A stretch of DNA of 55,997 nt, from positions 1-55,997 of the forward strand of contig JAHBNG010000100.1 in the NCBI GenBank assembly GCA_019217005.1, read 5' to 3'. Under the pieces are notes generated by a model. The model made no database searches, was not told the DNA's origin, and worked only from the letters and a program-made list of their open reading frames with translations. Below are positions 20,263 through 28,872 of this stretch, piece by piece. The stretch's first letter is position 1. Every line of letters starts with the position of its first letter. Origin of the DNA: Chloroflexi bacterium TSY. Its GTDB lineage: Bacteria > Chloroflexota > Anaerolineae > Caldilineales > Caldilineaceae. The translations under genes and the position numbers were made by a program.

Positions 20263-20542
20263 ACGTGATATTGGGTTGGAAATCCTCGAAGGGATTCAAG
20301 AGATTAAAGCATATAAGGAAGGAAAAATAGATTTGCGTGTTCGCAAGTTAAGCGAACCATCTGCGCCAAAGGTCATTCGTCAAAAGTTGGATCTTTCCCA
20401 ATCTGCATTTGCCGGCATGATGGGCGTTAGTCTACGAACGATTCAAGATTGGGAGCAAGGGCGACGAAATCCAAGTGGCCCTGCCAAATCCTTACTGCGC
20501 ATTGCAGAGCAACATCCCAACGTATTTATGGAGTTGGCATAG
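20255..20542 (+). CDS. Helix-turn-helix antitoxin (HigA/NadS type)
   Basis: 95-residue antitoxin. The C-terminal half is an XRE-type helix-turn-helix: IRQKLDLSQSAFAGMMGVSL then RTIQDWEQGRRNPSGPA. The N-terminal part (AERDIGLEILEGIQEIKAYK) is the segment that usually wraps the toxin. It overlaps the toxin gene, so the pair is co-translated. It probably represses the promoter in 19793-19950. The module lies between two remnants of a 2-oxoacid dehydrogenase locus, which suggests acquisition by insertion. Confidence 0.85.
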   Translation: MAERDIGLEILEGIQEIKAYKEGKIDLRVRKLSEPSAPKVIRQKLDLSQSAFAGMMGVSLRTIQDWEQGRRNPSGPAKSLLRIAEQHPNVFMELA

Positions 20543-20764
20543 CAGTTAGGACTCGGCAGACGGTCTCGTTTGCGTCTCCGGTTCTCGGCTCGATGGAGTT
20601 GTTATAGACTTCCTTGTGGTTGATGTTGGTCGTTTGATGGCAGTCTGCGTGGGTGGTTGATAGAAGCCGTATTTGTTCCGTGGCCAAATCCCGGCCGCAA
20701 GACCAGACTAGCGATCAAATCAACAAGGTCATTTTATGAACCGTCGGATATTGAAGAGTGAGCA

Positions 20765-21598
20765 ATGCCTAAAGAGTTAAGCGGACAGGTTGCCATTGTG
20801 ACCGGCTCGGGCCGACGGACGGGTATTGGTTACGCTGTAGCCAAAGAACTGGCGAGGCGAGGTGCCTCTCTAGTCGTCACAGATATTTGCCGTCGCGCAC
20901 AGCCAGATCCCGAATTTGAAGCGTCGGCCTGGTCCGAGCTTGAGTCGATTGCAGATGAGCTTGGGCAATTCGGCGCTCGCTCTCTGCCGATCAAAGCCGA
21001 TATTACAAACCCCAACGACGTTAACGCCCTGCTTGACCAGACTGAAAACAGGCTGGGACCGGTGAATATCGTGGTAAACAATGCTGGCGTTTTTATCGTC
21101 AAACCGCTGCTTGAAACCACCATTGCTGAGTGGGAAATATCAATGAAAGTCAATGCCTTTGGGACGTTTTTATGTAGTACGGTAGCGGCCCGGCGCATGA
21201 TTCGGCAGAAGACCGAGGGCCGCATTGTCAATATTTCATCCATTAGCGGCAAAGAAGGTTGGCCCAACTTTGGGGCCTATACGGCTTCTAAGTTTGCTGT
21301 GTTGGGTTTTACGCAAACCCTTGCCCGCGAACTGGCCCCGCACGCTATCAACGTTAACGCGGTTTGCCCAGGTTTAATTGCGACAGACATGCAAAATTAC
21401 GGTATCACCGAGATGGCCAGACTTCGGGGCGTCAATCCCGAAGAAATTGATAATAGTCAGCTTGATCGCGTACCCATGGGGCGCTATGGTACCCCAGAAG
21501 ACGTAGCCAGGGTCGTTGCCTTTTTAGTATCTCCCGACTCAGCCTACATGACCGGCCAGGCCCTCAATATTACCGGTGGTCTGATGATCAGTCGTTAA
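20765..21598 (+). CDS. SDR-family oxidoreductase
   Basis: 277-residue classical short-chain dehydrogenase. The cofactor motif VTGSGRRTGIGYAVA is near residue 12. NNAGVF is near 107, the catalytic serine is in NISSISG, and YTASK provides the Tyr and Lys near residue 173. PMGRYGTPEDVARVVAFLVS and the C-terminal TGQALNITGG are typical. It is flanked by remnants of a 2-oxoacid dehydrogenase, so it may have belonged to an acetoin or diol pathway, but the substrate cannot be read from sequence. Confidence 0.85.
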   Translation: MPKELSGQVAIVTGSGRRTGIGYAVAKELARRGASLVVTDICRRAQPDPEFEASAWSELESIADELGQFGARSLPIKADITNPNDVNALLDQTENRLGPVNIVVNNAGVFIVKPLLETTIAEWEISMKVNAFGTFLCSTVAARRMIRQKTEGRIVNISSISGKEGWPNFGAYTASKFAVLGFTQTLARELAPHAINVNAVCPGLIATDMQNYGITEMARLRGVNPEEIDNSQLDRVPMGRYGTPEDVARVVAFLVSPDSAYMTGQALNITGGLMISR

Positions 21599-21657
21599 GA
21601 TAGAGTTGGGATACGAGTTACGAATCACGTATTACGAATTCCTAGGAGAAGATCCCG

Positions 21658-21989
21658 ATGCTCGTCGACGTTTTACTCCCTAAAATAGGCATGGCCATGC
21701 AAGATGCGTTGTTCGTTGAATGGGTAAAAAACCGGGAGAATCGGTTACAAAAGGCGAGATATTGTTACAGATGGAAAAAGAAAAGGTGATCAGAGAACTG
21801 GAAGCACCGGAAACCGGCGTTCTGGAAGAAATTTTGGTGGCCGAAGATGAGTATGCTGGTGTGGGAGCGGTTTTAGCCCGAATCCGCGTATCCGTTCAGG
21901 ATGTTTCCAACGTTCAGCAACAAAAGGGTGTTAACGGTATCTGCAAGGGAACGAATTGGGGTCTTGACTTTTACATACATTCGTGTTAG
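21658..21989 (+). pseudogene. Dihydrolipoamide acyltransferase lipoyl-domain remnant
   Basis: Starts MLVDVLLPKIGMAMQDALFV after an AGGAGAA site. It runs into the wrong frame at an A6 run near 21730; with one more A it reads EWVKKPGESVTKGEILLQME followed by KEKVIRELEAPETGVL, a lipoyl/biotinyl domain with the lipoylated lysine in MEKEK. It ends about 110 residues in, with no E3-binding or catalytic domain. It is the N-terminal stub of an E2 subunit of a 2-oxoacid (acetoin-type) dehydrogenase. Confidence 0.8.
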
Positions 21990-21998
21990 TATGTAAAT
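21964..21998 (+). promoter_or_regulatory. tetR promoter overlapping palindromic operator
   Basis: TTGACT at 21964-21969 and TAGTAT at 21987-21992 are separated by 17 bp. The palindrome TTTACATAC (21970-21978) / GTATGTAAA (21989-21997) fills the spacer and -10 region, the usual design for TetR/AcrR autorepression. The gene's ATG begins at 21999, where transcription should start, so the mRNA would be leaderless. Confidence 0.75.
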
Positions 21999-22622
21999 AT
22001 GAAACGAACCGCAGATGAAGCAGCAGAGACCCGAAGTGCCATTCTAGATGCCGCGCTCAGCGTATTTGGGCAGAGTGGTTATCATGCTGCCCGCCTGAAA
22101 GATATCTCTGATCAGGCCGGCGTCACGCGGGGAGCCATCTATCACCATTTTGAAAACAAGCTTGGCCTTTATCAGGCACTGCGCGATGCTGCTAACTCGT
22201 TGATTCAGGACAAAATCATTCCGCAGGCGATTGCCGAGGGCGGTCCATTTCTTGATATCTTGGAGCGCATCATCGTACGTACATTGGTTGCGATTGAAGA
22301 AGACAAGCGGTTGCAGAATACCATGCGCCTCGACCTTTCCCAGTCGGATTTCTCGGGTGAGCTAGAGCCTATTGCGGAAATGATACGAGAATCTGCCGTA
22401 ACAGAGGTCAATAACGTTGCATCTTTCTTCGAGATGGCGATCCAACAAGGCGCGATTCGAGCAGACATCGAACCGGCAATTATCGCGCGCGCGTTGTTGG
22501 CGTTTCAAAACGGCATGATTCGGATTTGGCTTGTCAACCCAGACGCGTTCTCGCTCAAGGCGGATGCACCACAGTTGGCAAGGCTGTTTTTGAGCAGTAT
22601 CGCCGTTGAGGGCGGAAAATAA
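21999..22622 (+). CDS. TetR/AcrR family transcriptional regulator
   Basis: 207 residues. The N-terminal TetR helix-turn-helix reads LSVFGQSGYHAARLKDISDQ, then AGVTRGAIYHHFENKLGLY (residues 22-62). The helical C-terminal half should bind the inducer. The perfect 9-bp-arm palindrome ending one base before its start codon indicates autoregulation. A related palindrome before the next gene suggests that the CPBP protease gene is the second target. No ribosome site is possible upstream because the promoter abuts the ATG. Confidence 0.9.
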   Translation: MKRTADEAAETRSAILDAALSVFGQSGYHAARLKDISDQAGVTRGAIYHHFENKLGLYQALRDAANSLIQDKIIPQAIAEGGPFLDILERIIVRTLVAIEEDKRLQNTMRLDLSQSDFSGELEPIAEMIRESAVTEVNNVASFFEMAIQQGAIRADIEPAIIARALLAFQNGMIRIWLVNPDAFSLKADAPQLARLFLSSIAVEGGK

Positions 22623-22635
22623 AATTTTTTACGTT

Positions 22636-22657
22636 TCATACACACAAGTATGTATGA
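22636..22657. promoter_or_regulatory. Candidate TetR operator before the CPBP gene
   Basis: TCATACA (22636-22642) and its complement TGTATGA (22651-22657) form a 7-bp-arm palindrome. Its CATAC/GTATG cores match those of the operator upstream of the tetR gene. It lies 16 bp before the chosen start of the protease gene, consistent with shared repression. Confidence 0.6.
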
Positions 22658-22673
22658 TAAAAGGGTGAACAAA

Positions 22674-23552
22674 ATGAACAACACAAATATATCCTCTATT
22701 CATCATTTATCCGAATCGCTCGGAGATGAAGTGTCGCCTTCTAAGAAGCAGTTTGACCTACCAAATATGATGAACGTAGATTCTAAGCCAATGTCCGTGC
22801 TTCAATCACTCTGCTTTTTTGGCATTCCCGCTCTGATCTTCTTTGTCAGTGCCAATGTTATCTACCCGTTGCTGATTCAGACACGGCTTTCTGATTTCGA
22901 TAGTACGATTGTAACGCTTACTATACCATTTGCCCTGATGATTCCCGCAAGCATCTATTTCTATCGACGAGATGGATACGCCATGCAGTGGCGGGCTTTT
23001 GGGGCGCGGATGCGCTTCAACCCATTTCACTGGCGCCATGTGCCGTGGGCGATAGTTGTCATTGGTGCCGGTATCCTCATGATGGGTTTGGGTCAAATGG
23101 TCGCTACATGGCTATTGGAAAACGGCTACATGACCATTCCCGCATATGTTCCGCCCCTGCTCAACCAGCTGGGTAGCGAAGTCGATATTAGCAACCCTGA
23201 TGTCTGGAGCGATTTTGTTGGTGGCCCAATCCACAACAATTGGCGAGTGGTCGTCCTCTTTTTTGTCATGCTCTTCTTTAATAATGTTGGCGAAGAGATC
23301 TGGTGGCGGGGTTACATACTGCCCCGTCAGATTGCAACGTATGGACGTTGGGCATGGCTCATTCACGGCACGCTGTGGGCATTCTTTCACATCTTCAAAT
23401 GGTGGGATATTCCAGTCGTCTGGCCATTGAGCTTGGTGCTGTCTTATGTCGCCCAACGGACACATAGTAGCTGGCCAGGATTGATCGCTCATACCATCAT
23501 CAATAGCATCGGATTCTGGATCGTCATTTTTATGGTGATTGGTGAAGGCTAG
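22674..23552 (+). CDS. CPBP family intramembrane metalloprotease
   Basis: About 292 residues with eight predicted membrane segments. The Abi/CAAX-protease motifs are present in order: EEIWWRG (near residue 205), FFHIFKW (near 235) and LIAHTIINS (near 270), which supply the glutamates, histidine and asparagine of the active site. The ATG at 22674 is chosen over 22650 because the earlier one lies inside the operator palindrome and an AGGG site precedes the later one. The role is unknown: prenyl-protein processing or bacteriocin-immunity-like functions are known for the family. Confidence 0.85.
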   Translation: MNNTNISSIHHLSESLGDEVSPSKKQFDLPNMMNVDSKPMSVLQSLCFFGIPALIFFVSANVIYPLLIQTRLSDFDSTIVTLTIPFALMIPASIYFYRRDGYAMQWRAFGARMRFNPFHWRHVPWAIVVIGAGILMMGLGQMVATWLLENGYMTIPAYVPPLLNQLGSEVDISNPDVWSDFVGGPIHNNWRVVVLFFVMLFFNNVGEEIWWRGYILPRQIATYGRWAWLIHGTLWAFFHIFKWWDIPVVWPLSLVLSYVAQRTHSSWPGLIAHTIINSIGFWIVIFMVIGEG

Positions 23553-23581
23553 CTCTATTGAGACTATACTCTGCTCTGCAT

Positions 23582-23633
23582 GAAAACCGGAGTTTGCATC
23601 TTGACTAATTCTATGTAGAAAACTCCGGTTTTC
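23582..23633. terminator. Bidirectional terminator
   Basis: GAAAACCGGAGTTT (23582-23595) pairs perfectly with AAACTCCGGTTTTC (23620-23633) across a 24-base loop. A-rich and T-rich edges suit termination in both directions. It sits between the convergent protease and response-regulator genes. Confidence 0.7.
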
Positions 23634-23681
23634 AGGTCGCAAGCGACGGCTACGCCAACACAACTGTACTATAACATCAGA

Positions 23682-24335
23682 TCACCCACGCCGAACCACA
23701 CCTTTTCGCCATGCGTAAACTGCCGCTTGCGTCCGATCCGCAAGATGTAGCTTGCTCAAAATATTACTCACATGTCCTTTCACGGTACTTTCGCTGATGA
23801 CCAACTGCGATGCCATATCACTGTTGCTCAGACCCTCAGCGATCAGCTTGAGAACCTCAAATTCACGGTCAGTGAGTTCGGTGAATGGATTTAGGTCAAG
23901 ATGACGCGCACCGTGTAACTCCTGGATGACGCGGGACGCCACGCGCGCGTCGCGCGTGGCTTCACCTTGTGCGGCATTCTTGATCGCATCGGCTAGTTCA
24001 TTCATCTTGACATCTTTCAAAATGTAAGATGTTGCGCCAGCCTGTAACGCTGGAAAGATATGCTCATCTTCATGATAAGATGTCAAGACAATGATATGTG
24101 TGCGCGGACTGATGTTTTTCACTTTCCGGGTGGCTTCCACCCCATCCATACCAGGCATAATCAAATCCATTAGAATCACATCTGGTACATGCTCACTTGC
24201 CAACCTGACGGCAGCATCCCCTGATTCAGCCTCAGCCACTACAATAAAATCTGAGCTTGCTTCAAGGGAAGCTCGTAAACCCTGTCTAACAACCTCATGA
24301 TCGTCAACCAGCAATACTGTGATACGTTTATCCAT
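23682..24335 (-). CDS. NarL/LuxR-type response regulator
   Basis: 217 residues. The receiver domain (ITVLLVDDHEVVRQGLRASL, phospho-acceptor in DVILMDLIMPGMDG, lysine in YILKDVK) is followed by the LuxR helix-turn-helix LTDREFEVLKLIAEGLSNSD, then MASQLVISESTVKGHVSNIL. The start at 24335 is chosen because the acidic cluster normally lies at residues 8-10 and the ATG overlaps the upstream kinase stop by 8 bp. Its cognate kinase is destroyed, so it is now an orphan unless another kinase phosphorylates it. Confidence 0.9.
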   Translation of the reverse strand: MDKRITVLLVDDHEVVRQGLRASLEASSDFIVVAEAESGDAAVRLASEHVPDVILMDLIMPGMDGVEATRKVKNISPRTHIIVLTSYHEDEHIFPALQAGATSYILKDVKMNELADAIKNAAQGEATRDARVASRVIQELHGARHLDLNPFTELTDREFEVLKLIAEGLSNSDMASQLVISESTVKGHVSNILSKLHLADRTQAAVYAWRKGVVRRG

Positions 24336-24534
24336 GAAGTTTCTCCCTATCGACTTCCGTTGTTGAATCAATTGGCACCATGCACGTAAGTCGCGTCCCC
24401 TGACCAGGCATACTTTCAATGAGAACCTGGCCGTTCACTGAAGCGGCTCGCTCCTGCATCGAACGTAACCCCAGCCCCTGATTCTTCGCATCGACTTCAA
24501 TGCCTTGCCCATTATCGACTATGGTAAGGCCAAT
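24328..24534 (-). pseudogene. NarX-type histidine kinase, C-terminal remnant
   Basis: The minus strand reads WIGLTIVDNGQGIEVDAKNQ, then GLGLRSMQERAASVNGQVLI, through ATP-binding boxes G1 (DNGQGI) and G2 (GLGLRSM), ending LHG then stop. This is the end of a HATPase domain of a NarX/DegS-type kinase. It breaks exactly at the terminal repeat of the ISAzo13-like element at 24535, and the remaining upstream portion is absent from the window. Confidence 0.85.
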
Positions 24535-24559
24535 CCAAAAAATAAAATATACGCGAGAA

Positions 24560-24714
24560 GGGGTGGTTCATTTTAGCTGGATAGATAGGTTTACACTTTT
24601 AGAAACAGAAAGAACGTTTATATTCTCTGATTTCGCCGGTTCTCAGAGAGAAAACGGTCTCATATAGATTTTTGTCTATATATCAAAAGTGTAAACCTAA
24701 TTTTGAACCACCCC
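24560..24714 (+). mobile_element. MITE family 1, copy A (155 bp)
   Basis: Terminal inverted repeats GGGGTGGTTCA / TGAACCACCCC and a perfect 8-bp target duplication CGCGAGAA (24552-24559 and 24715-24722). It is essentially identical to the copy at 48507. It has no coding capacity. The target is the left end of the ISAzo13-like element, so this is a nested insertion. Confidence 0.95.
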
Positions 24715-24754
24715 CGCGAGAAGGTGTTAAACTAGCTCTCCAAAAGGAGCAAAA

Positions 24755-25969
24755 ATGACAATCTCGCCAGAAATGGTTGAAGTCTTGAAAGAGACGAAGG
24801 CCATGTTAAGTGGATACGAAAGAAGGCACTTCATGGCCCAAACGGTCAAAACGATATGCGAAGGGAGTCCGACGAAAGCAGAACGAGAGTTGGGCTGGAA
24901 TCGGGCGACGATAGCCAAAGCCCTGGAAGAACTAGAAGGCGGCTTCTGTTATGTCGACCAAAGCCACCGACGTGGTCGCAAAAAAGCCGAAGACCATATC
25001 CCCACTTTACTGGCCGATATGGTTGAAATCGCCGATCAATTCAGCCAGACCGATCCCACCTTTCGAACCCCAATTGTACACTCGACTAACCGCCGCCGAA
25101 ATGCGTACCCAGCTCATCGAGCAGAAAGGATACACAGATGAGGAATTGCCTGGCGAAGAGGCCTCCGCTTGAAGCTCAATGAGTTAGGCTATGGCTCAAA
25201 CCGGGTCAAAAAAAGTCAACCAGTGAAAAAGATCCCAGAGACCGATGCGATCTTTGATAGAATTCATCAGATCAATCAAGAAGCGGATGCAGACGAGACG
25301 GTTCTGCGCCTCTCTTGGGATGCCAAAGCGACGATTTTACTTGACCGTTTCTCGAGAGAAGGGATAAGTCGAGTGGTTGTCAAAGCGCTCGATCATGACT
25401 TTCAAGATAAGAAGACCGAGAAAGTCACTCCTTTTGGCATTTACCTCCCTTCAACCAAGGAACTCTTTCTTTACTTGACTCAGTCGAAAGTGACGAGTGA
25501 CTTTATTGTCGACTGCCTGATTGATTTTTGGGAAAGCGTACGTGAACACTTTCCTCACGTCAAGACCCTCGTGATCAATCAGGACAATGGTCCCGAAAAT
25601 CATACCCGTCGGACTCAGTTTATGTATCGTCTCACTCAGTTTGTTGAGCACTATCGTCTCTCTATTCAGCTCGCCTGCTACCCTCCTTATCACAGTAAAT
25701 ACAACCCCATCGAACGGGTTTGGGGCCATCTTGAAAAACACTGGAACGGTTCTCTTCTCGATTCTCTTGAGACCGTTCTCAATTTTGCCCGTTCTTTTCG
25801 CTTTAACCAACTACAACCCTTCGTTCACCTGAATTCCACTCTTTATGAGACCGGCGTCAAACTCACTCAGAAAGAGATGGACCGTTTGGCACAACGCTTC
25901 CAACGTTTACCTGGTTTAGAAAAATGGTTTGTCCTTATTCCCCCTCTCCATTCTCTCGTTCGCGTATAA
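24755..25969 (+). pseudogene. ISAzo13-family transposase, frame-broken
   Basis: The N-terminal part (24755-25080, helix-turn-helix GSPTKAERELGWNRATIAKA) and the C-terminal catalytic part (from about 25165) share a frame. The catalytic part has KKIPETDAIF, VKALDHDF, VTPFGIY, LVINQDNGPENHTRRTQF and CYPPYHSKYNPIERVW. The 80 bp between them (YTRLTAAEMRTQLIEQKGY) read in another frame. The breaks at a C4 run near 25087 and near 25163 compensate each other. The D-D-E motif and the PPYHSKYNPIER block identify the ISAzo13 group. Confidence 0.8.
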
Positions 25970-26001
25970 TTATTTTTTTGGTTTAGCCTTAACTGGTTCT
26001 G

Positions 26002-27504
26002 CTTTACTTTCTGGTAAAAGAAAAGAGATGAGGTGAGAAATGTGACAAAAAGCGGTTAGCGTTTCATCCTAAAGGTAGAGAACCCAAAAAGGAGGAAGGA
26101 ATGCTAACCGCGCCAGAAATAACTATAGCAGTACTGATGAATGTATTGCAAGTAACGCCGGTGGGAACAAACGTAAATGTAATGCGTCTGATGTGGGCGA
26201 TGATGAATGGGTCGTTTCTGAAAAGTCGAGGAGCAATCCATAGTGGATTGAGTGAAAGCGGGTTTGAAGATGAGGAGCTCCGGCGAAGCTGGTGGAGCTT
26301 TCGATATGGATCATGGGATATCACAAGTCTGCTGGGGTCGTGGCAAGAAGAAGTGGAAAGGGGAATGGGAGGCAAAAAAGTTAGAAGGGTACCGAGTGAA
26401 AAGCATAGATATCACAGGGTTCTGGCGACCGAAGCTGCAAGGGAAAGTGAACCGACTCTATAACTCAACGGCTCGTCGGGCATTGCCCGCGCTCATCTTT
26501 GGAGTGATGATAAGCTCGGGGGAGATAGGCGGGAAGCGAGTGCCACTGCTCAAGGCAATCATGAGATGCACGGTTGGAACAAAGGAAAGTGAGTTTCGGA
26601 AAAAGCTGCTGACAGAGACGAAGAAATCACTGGAGTCAGACGAAGTGGCGGTGGTCGATGCCGGGTTTACAATCAGAGAAATGCTAGAAAGCGGCATAGA
26701 CCGATTTGTCCTGCGGGAAGCCATTAACTGCACAGTGCGCCGCAATGAGTTCCCCAAACGCAAAGAAAAAGGCAGACCACCTGAATATGGTGATATTGTG
26801 CGTCCGCTCTCTCGCAGCTATAAGGGAAAGCGACTCGAGGCTACAACTCCGGACTCGTCTGGTCGCTTTCTCTATAGTGGTCGCCTGATTTGCTATCAAG
26901 CATGGCACAATCTCGTCCCCAGAACAACCAAGGTGGATACAGCCAACCGTACCTACTCGATTTACGTCATTCAGGATCCGGCCTACAACACACCTTTGGT
27001 TTTGGCGACCGTTATGACTTTGCAGCCTGAAACCATTTATCTTGTCTACCTGGAACGCTGGCCTGTTGAACCTCCCCCCCCCCTTGGCTTCCAAGCAGAT
27101 GATTGGCTTACATCGTCAATTTGTTCATGCCGATGAGGCTTGTTTCCGCTTACCTGAACTGGGGCTGCTGGCTGGCAATCTTCTTTCCCATTTAGCCGCT
27201 TCTCTTCCTCCCATACCGACTGGCTACTGGGCTCGAGAGCCTCAATCCACTCCCGGCAGGCTGCGCCGCGTTCTCTCGAGTGCTCTTTTTCCAACTCCCG
27301 ACCAACTCGACCCTGACTTTCGGAAAAAGGCCTCGGTTTCACACCATTTACCTAAAGGCGTTCTCGCTCATCGCCGCCTCAATGCCGCTGCTTAAACTAG
27401 CCGAGCACTATTTTTACATTTTATCCCGTTTTTTCAGGGTGGATTCTTTTTTCCGCCCCTTTCGGTTTGCCCTTTGTCACTCAAGCCTTTACCAGAAAGT
27501 AAAG
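26002..27504. mobile_element. 1.5-kb insertion sequence, copy A
   Basis: The perfect 17-bp inverted repeats are CTTTACTTTCTGGTAAA at 26002-26018 and its complement ending at 27504. It is nearly identical over its whole length to copy B at 40898-42398, in the same orientation. Flanks GTTCTG and GTCTGT could be a target duplication altered by one base. Relative to copy B it has G5 instead of G7 near 26518 and C10 instead of C6 near 27073, which accounts for its 2-bp greater length. Confidence 0.95.
26101..27395 (+). pseudogene. DDE transposase of the 1.5-kb IS, copy A
   Basis: Three frames. ORF A (26101-26463) gives the N-terminal domain (LKSRGAIHSGLSESGFEDEE, WWSFRYGSWDITSLLGSW). The second frame continues from about 26367 with GEWEAKKLEGYRVKSIDITG then FWRPKL, VVDAGFTIREML and YIVQDPAYNTPLVLAT-like strands, to the C10 run at 27073. 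The third frame (27042-27395) gives the C-terminal part beginning LASKQMIGLHRQFVHADEAC. ORF A to the second frame is a +1 shift also present in copy B. The IS family is not recognised with certainty. Confidence 0.75.
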
Positions 27505-27535
27505 GTCTGTACAAGTGACATAATATCCCCTGACT

Positions 27536-28006
27536 CTAGCGCGTTGCCTGATTGAAAACTTCCTCTGGCTCTTTCTCATAACGACTAGGACACTTCAGCA
27601 ACAGAGTATCTGCCTTGAAGGATCCGTCCGGCTGCAGCTCCCCCTCGACAATAGCTGAGACAGCACGCTGAAAATTATCGGGTCTCGGACCATAGAAGAT
27701 CACAGGAAGCTCGGCCAGCGAGGTCCCACTGTCAATTACCTGATCAGTGACACCCTCATCGGTGATCGAAAACTTGAGTATAATCTCCTGCGCATTCCAT
27801 TCTTCGCTGTTGGCGACAACAGCGTCGTTGACGCGAATACGCTCGCCTAATAGACTGGGCGCAGAGGATTGAACCTCACCGACCGTCATGTAATAGGCAC
27901 CAGTAGAGACCGCCGCCTGCACAATCAGGGCCAAAACAAGCAGGAGAAGCAGTGCCCCACCGATGATAAATTTAAGATTCTTGTTGCTGCGTGTGCGTTT
28001 GGACAA
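27536..28006 (-). CDS. ccmE: CcmE-type cytochrome c haem chaperone, CxxxY variant
   Basis: 156 residues. One N-terminal anchor helix (LKFIIGGALLLLLVLALIVQ) precedes an exported OB-fold domain with VNDAVVANSEEWNAQEIILK and LPVIFYGPRPDNFQRAVSAI. In the haem-binding segment ADTLLLKCPSRYEKEP, a cysteine replaces the usual histidine (C-x3-Y instead of H-x3-Y). This variant is known from archaeal and Desulfovibrio system I. The start is a TTG, so the N-terminus is uncertain. No other ccm gene is in the window. It is the last gene of the redox set. Confidence 0.85.
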   Translation of the reverse strand: MSKRTRSNKNLKFIIGGALLLLLVLALIVQAAVSTGAYYMTVGEVQSSAPSLLGERIRVNDAVVANSEEWNAQEIILKFSITDEGVTDQVIDSGTSLAELPVIFYGPRPDNFQRAVSAIVEGELQPDGSFKADTLLLKCPSRYEKEPEEVFNQATR

Positions 28007-28080
28007 CTCAATCGGTATGCCCTGACTGAGTTCATTTGTGTGCCATCGTTGTTTACCCTCAGAAAGTTATGTTCAATGAT

Positions 28081-28872
28081 CTACTCGTGCGCAAGCACCA
28101 ATGTGCCCGGATTATCTGTCGTGGGGCGAAACCAGACCGTCTCTTGATCCCAGACAGGTCCGGCCCAATCAAAAAGCCACTTGGCATCAGCATTCGTCAT
28201 ATTGACACAGCCATGACTCTTGGGAATCCCAAAATCATCGTGCCAGTAGGTGCCATGAAACGCATATTCACTATAGAAATATTGCACCCATTTCACACCG
28301 GGTAAATAGAAATCAGCACCTGACATCGTCTGCTCAGAGACTTTCATGCGGATCCGAAATTCGCCTGTAACGGTTGGGTAATTGGCCAAACCTGTCGAAA
28401 CAACAAAAGCTCGGATCGGTTTCGTTCCTTGGTAAGCAATCACCTGTTGATTTCCAATATCAACTCGGATCCAGCGCTCATGCTTGGCAACGGTCGGGAA
28501 AGCAAAATCTTTGGGTAGCTCGATCTGGTCAAGGTCAATCTCTGTCGAGCGGGTATCCATATCATCTGCATTTGACAGAACCTCGCGACCAAAACCAATT
28601 TCACTCTGACCAACAGCATATCCCGTCAACCCAGCGACGGCTCGATTTGTCACCACCGGTGGTAATTGTTCGGCACCTGGCCCAATGCGGGGTATCATGT
28701 CTGGTAACGGAGGTGCGGCTAATGCATCCTTTGCGGTTACTACAGCGACATTCCACCAAAAGAGACTGGTTAATCCTAGGATAAATATGGAAATGCGAAA
28801 TTTGTTGAAATATTGAGAACCCTGAACAGTCGCCGTCAAGAATTGAGGAGAATCGTTCTGAGATAATTTCAT
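28081..28872 (-). CDS. L,D-transpeptidase (YkuD domain)
   Basis: 263 residues. An N-terminal membrane anchor or signal (FRISIFILGLTSLFWWNVAV) is followed by the YkuD domain from about residue 135: WIRVDIGNQQVIAYQGTKPI, VSTGLANYPTVTGEF and the active site HDDFGIPKSHGCVNM with the catalytic cysteine. It acts outside the membrane on cell-wall peptides or lipoprotein attachment. It lies 75 bp upstream of ccmE on the same strand. Its link to the redox genes may be only positional. Confidence 0.9.
   Translation of the reverse strand: MKLSQNDSPQFLTATVQGSQYFNKFRISIFILGLTSLFWWNVAVVTAKDALAAPPLPDMIPRIGPGAEQLPPVVTNRAVAGLTGYAVGQSEIGFGREVLSNADDMDTRSTEIDLDQIELPKDFAFPTVAKHERWIRVDIGNQQVIAYQGTKPIRAFVVSTGLANYPTVTGEFRIRMKVSEQTMSGADFYLPGVKWVQYFYSEYAFHGTYWHDDFGIPKSHGCVNMTNADAKWLFDWAGPVWDQETVWFRPTTDNPGTLVLAHE

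Larger units (their letters stand above)
24535..25981. mobile_element. ISAzo13-like insertion sequence
   Basis: The ends are imperfect inverted repeats: CCAAAAAATAAAATATACGC at 24535 and, complemented, CCAAAAAAATAATTATACGC ending at 25981. The element interrupts a histidine kinase gene and is itself interrupted near its left end by a 155-bp MITE at 24560. No target duplication is evident. Family assignment comes from the transposase. Confidence 0.8.
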
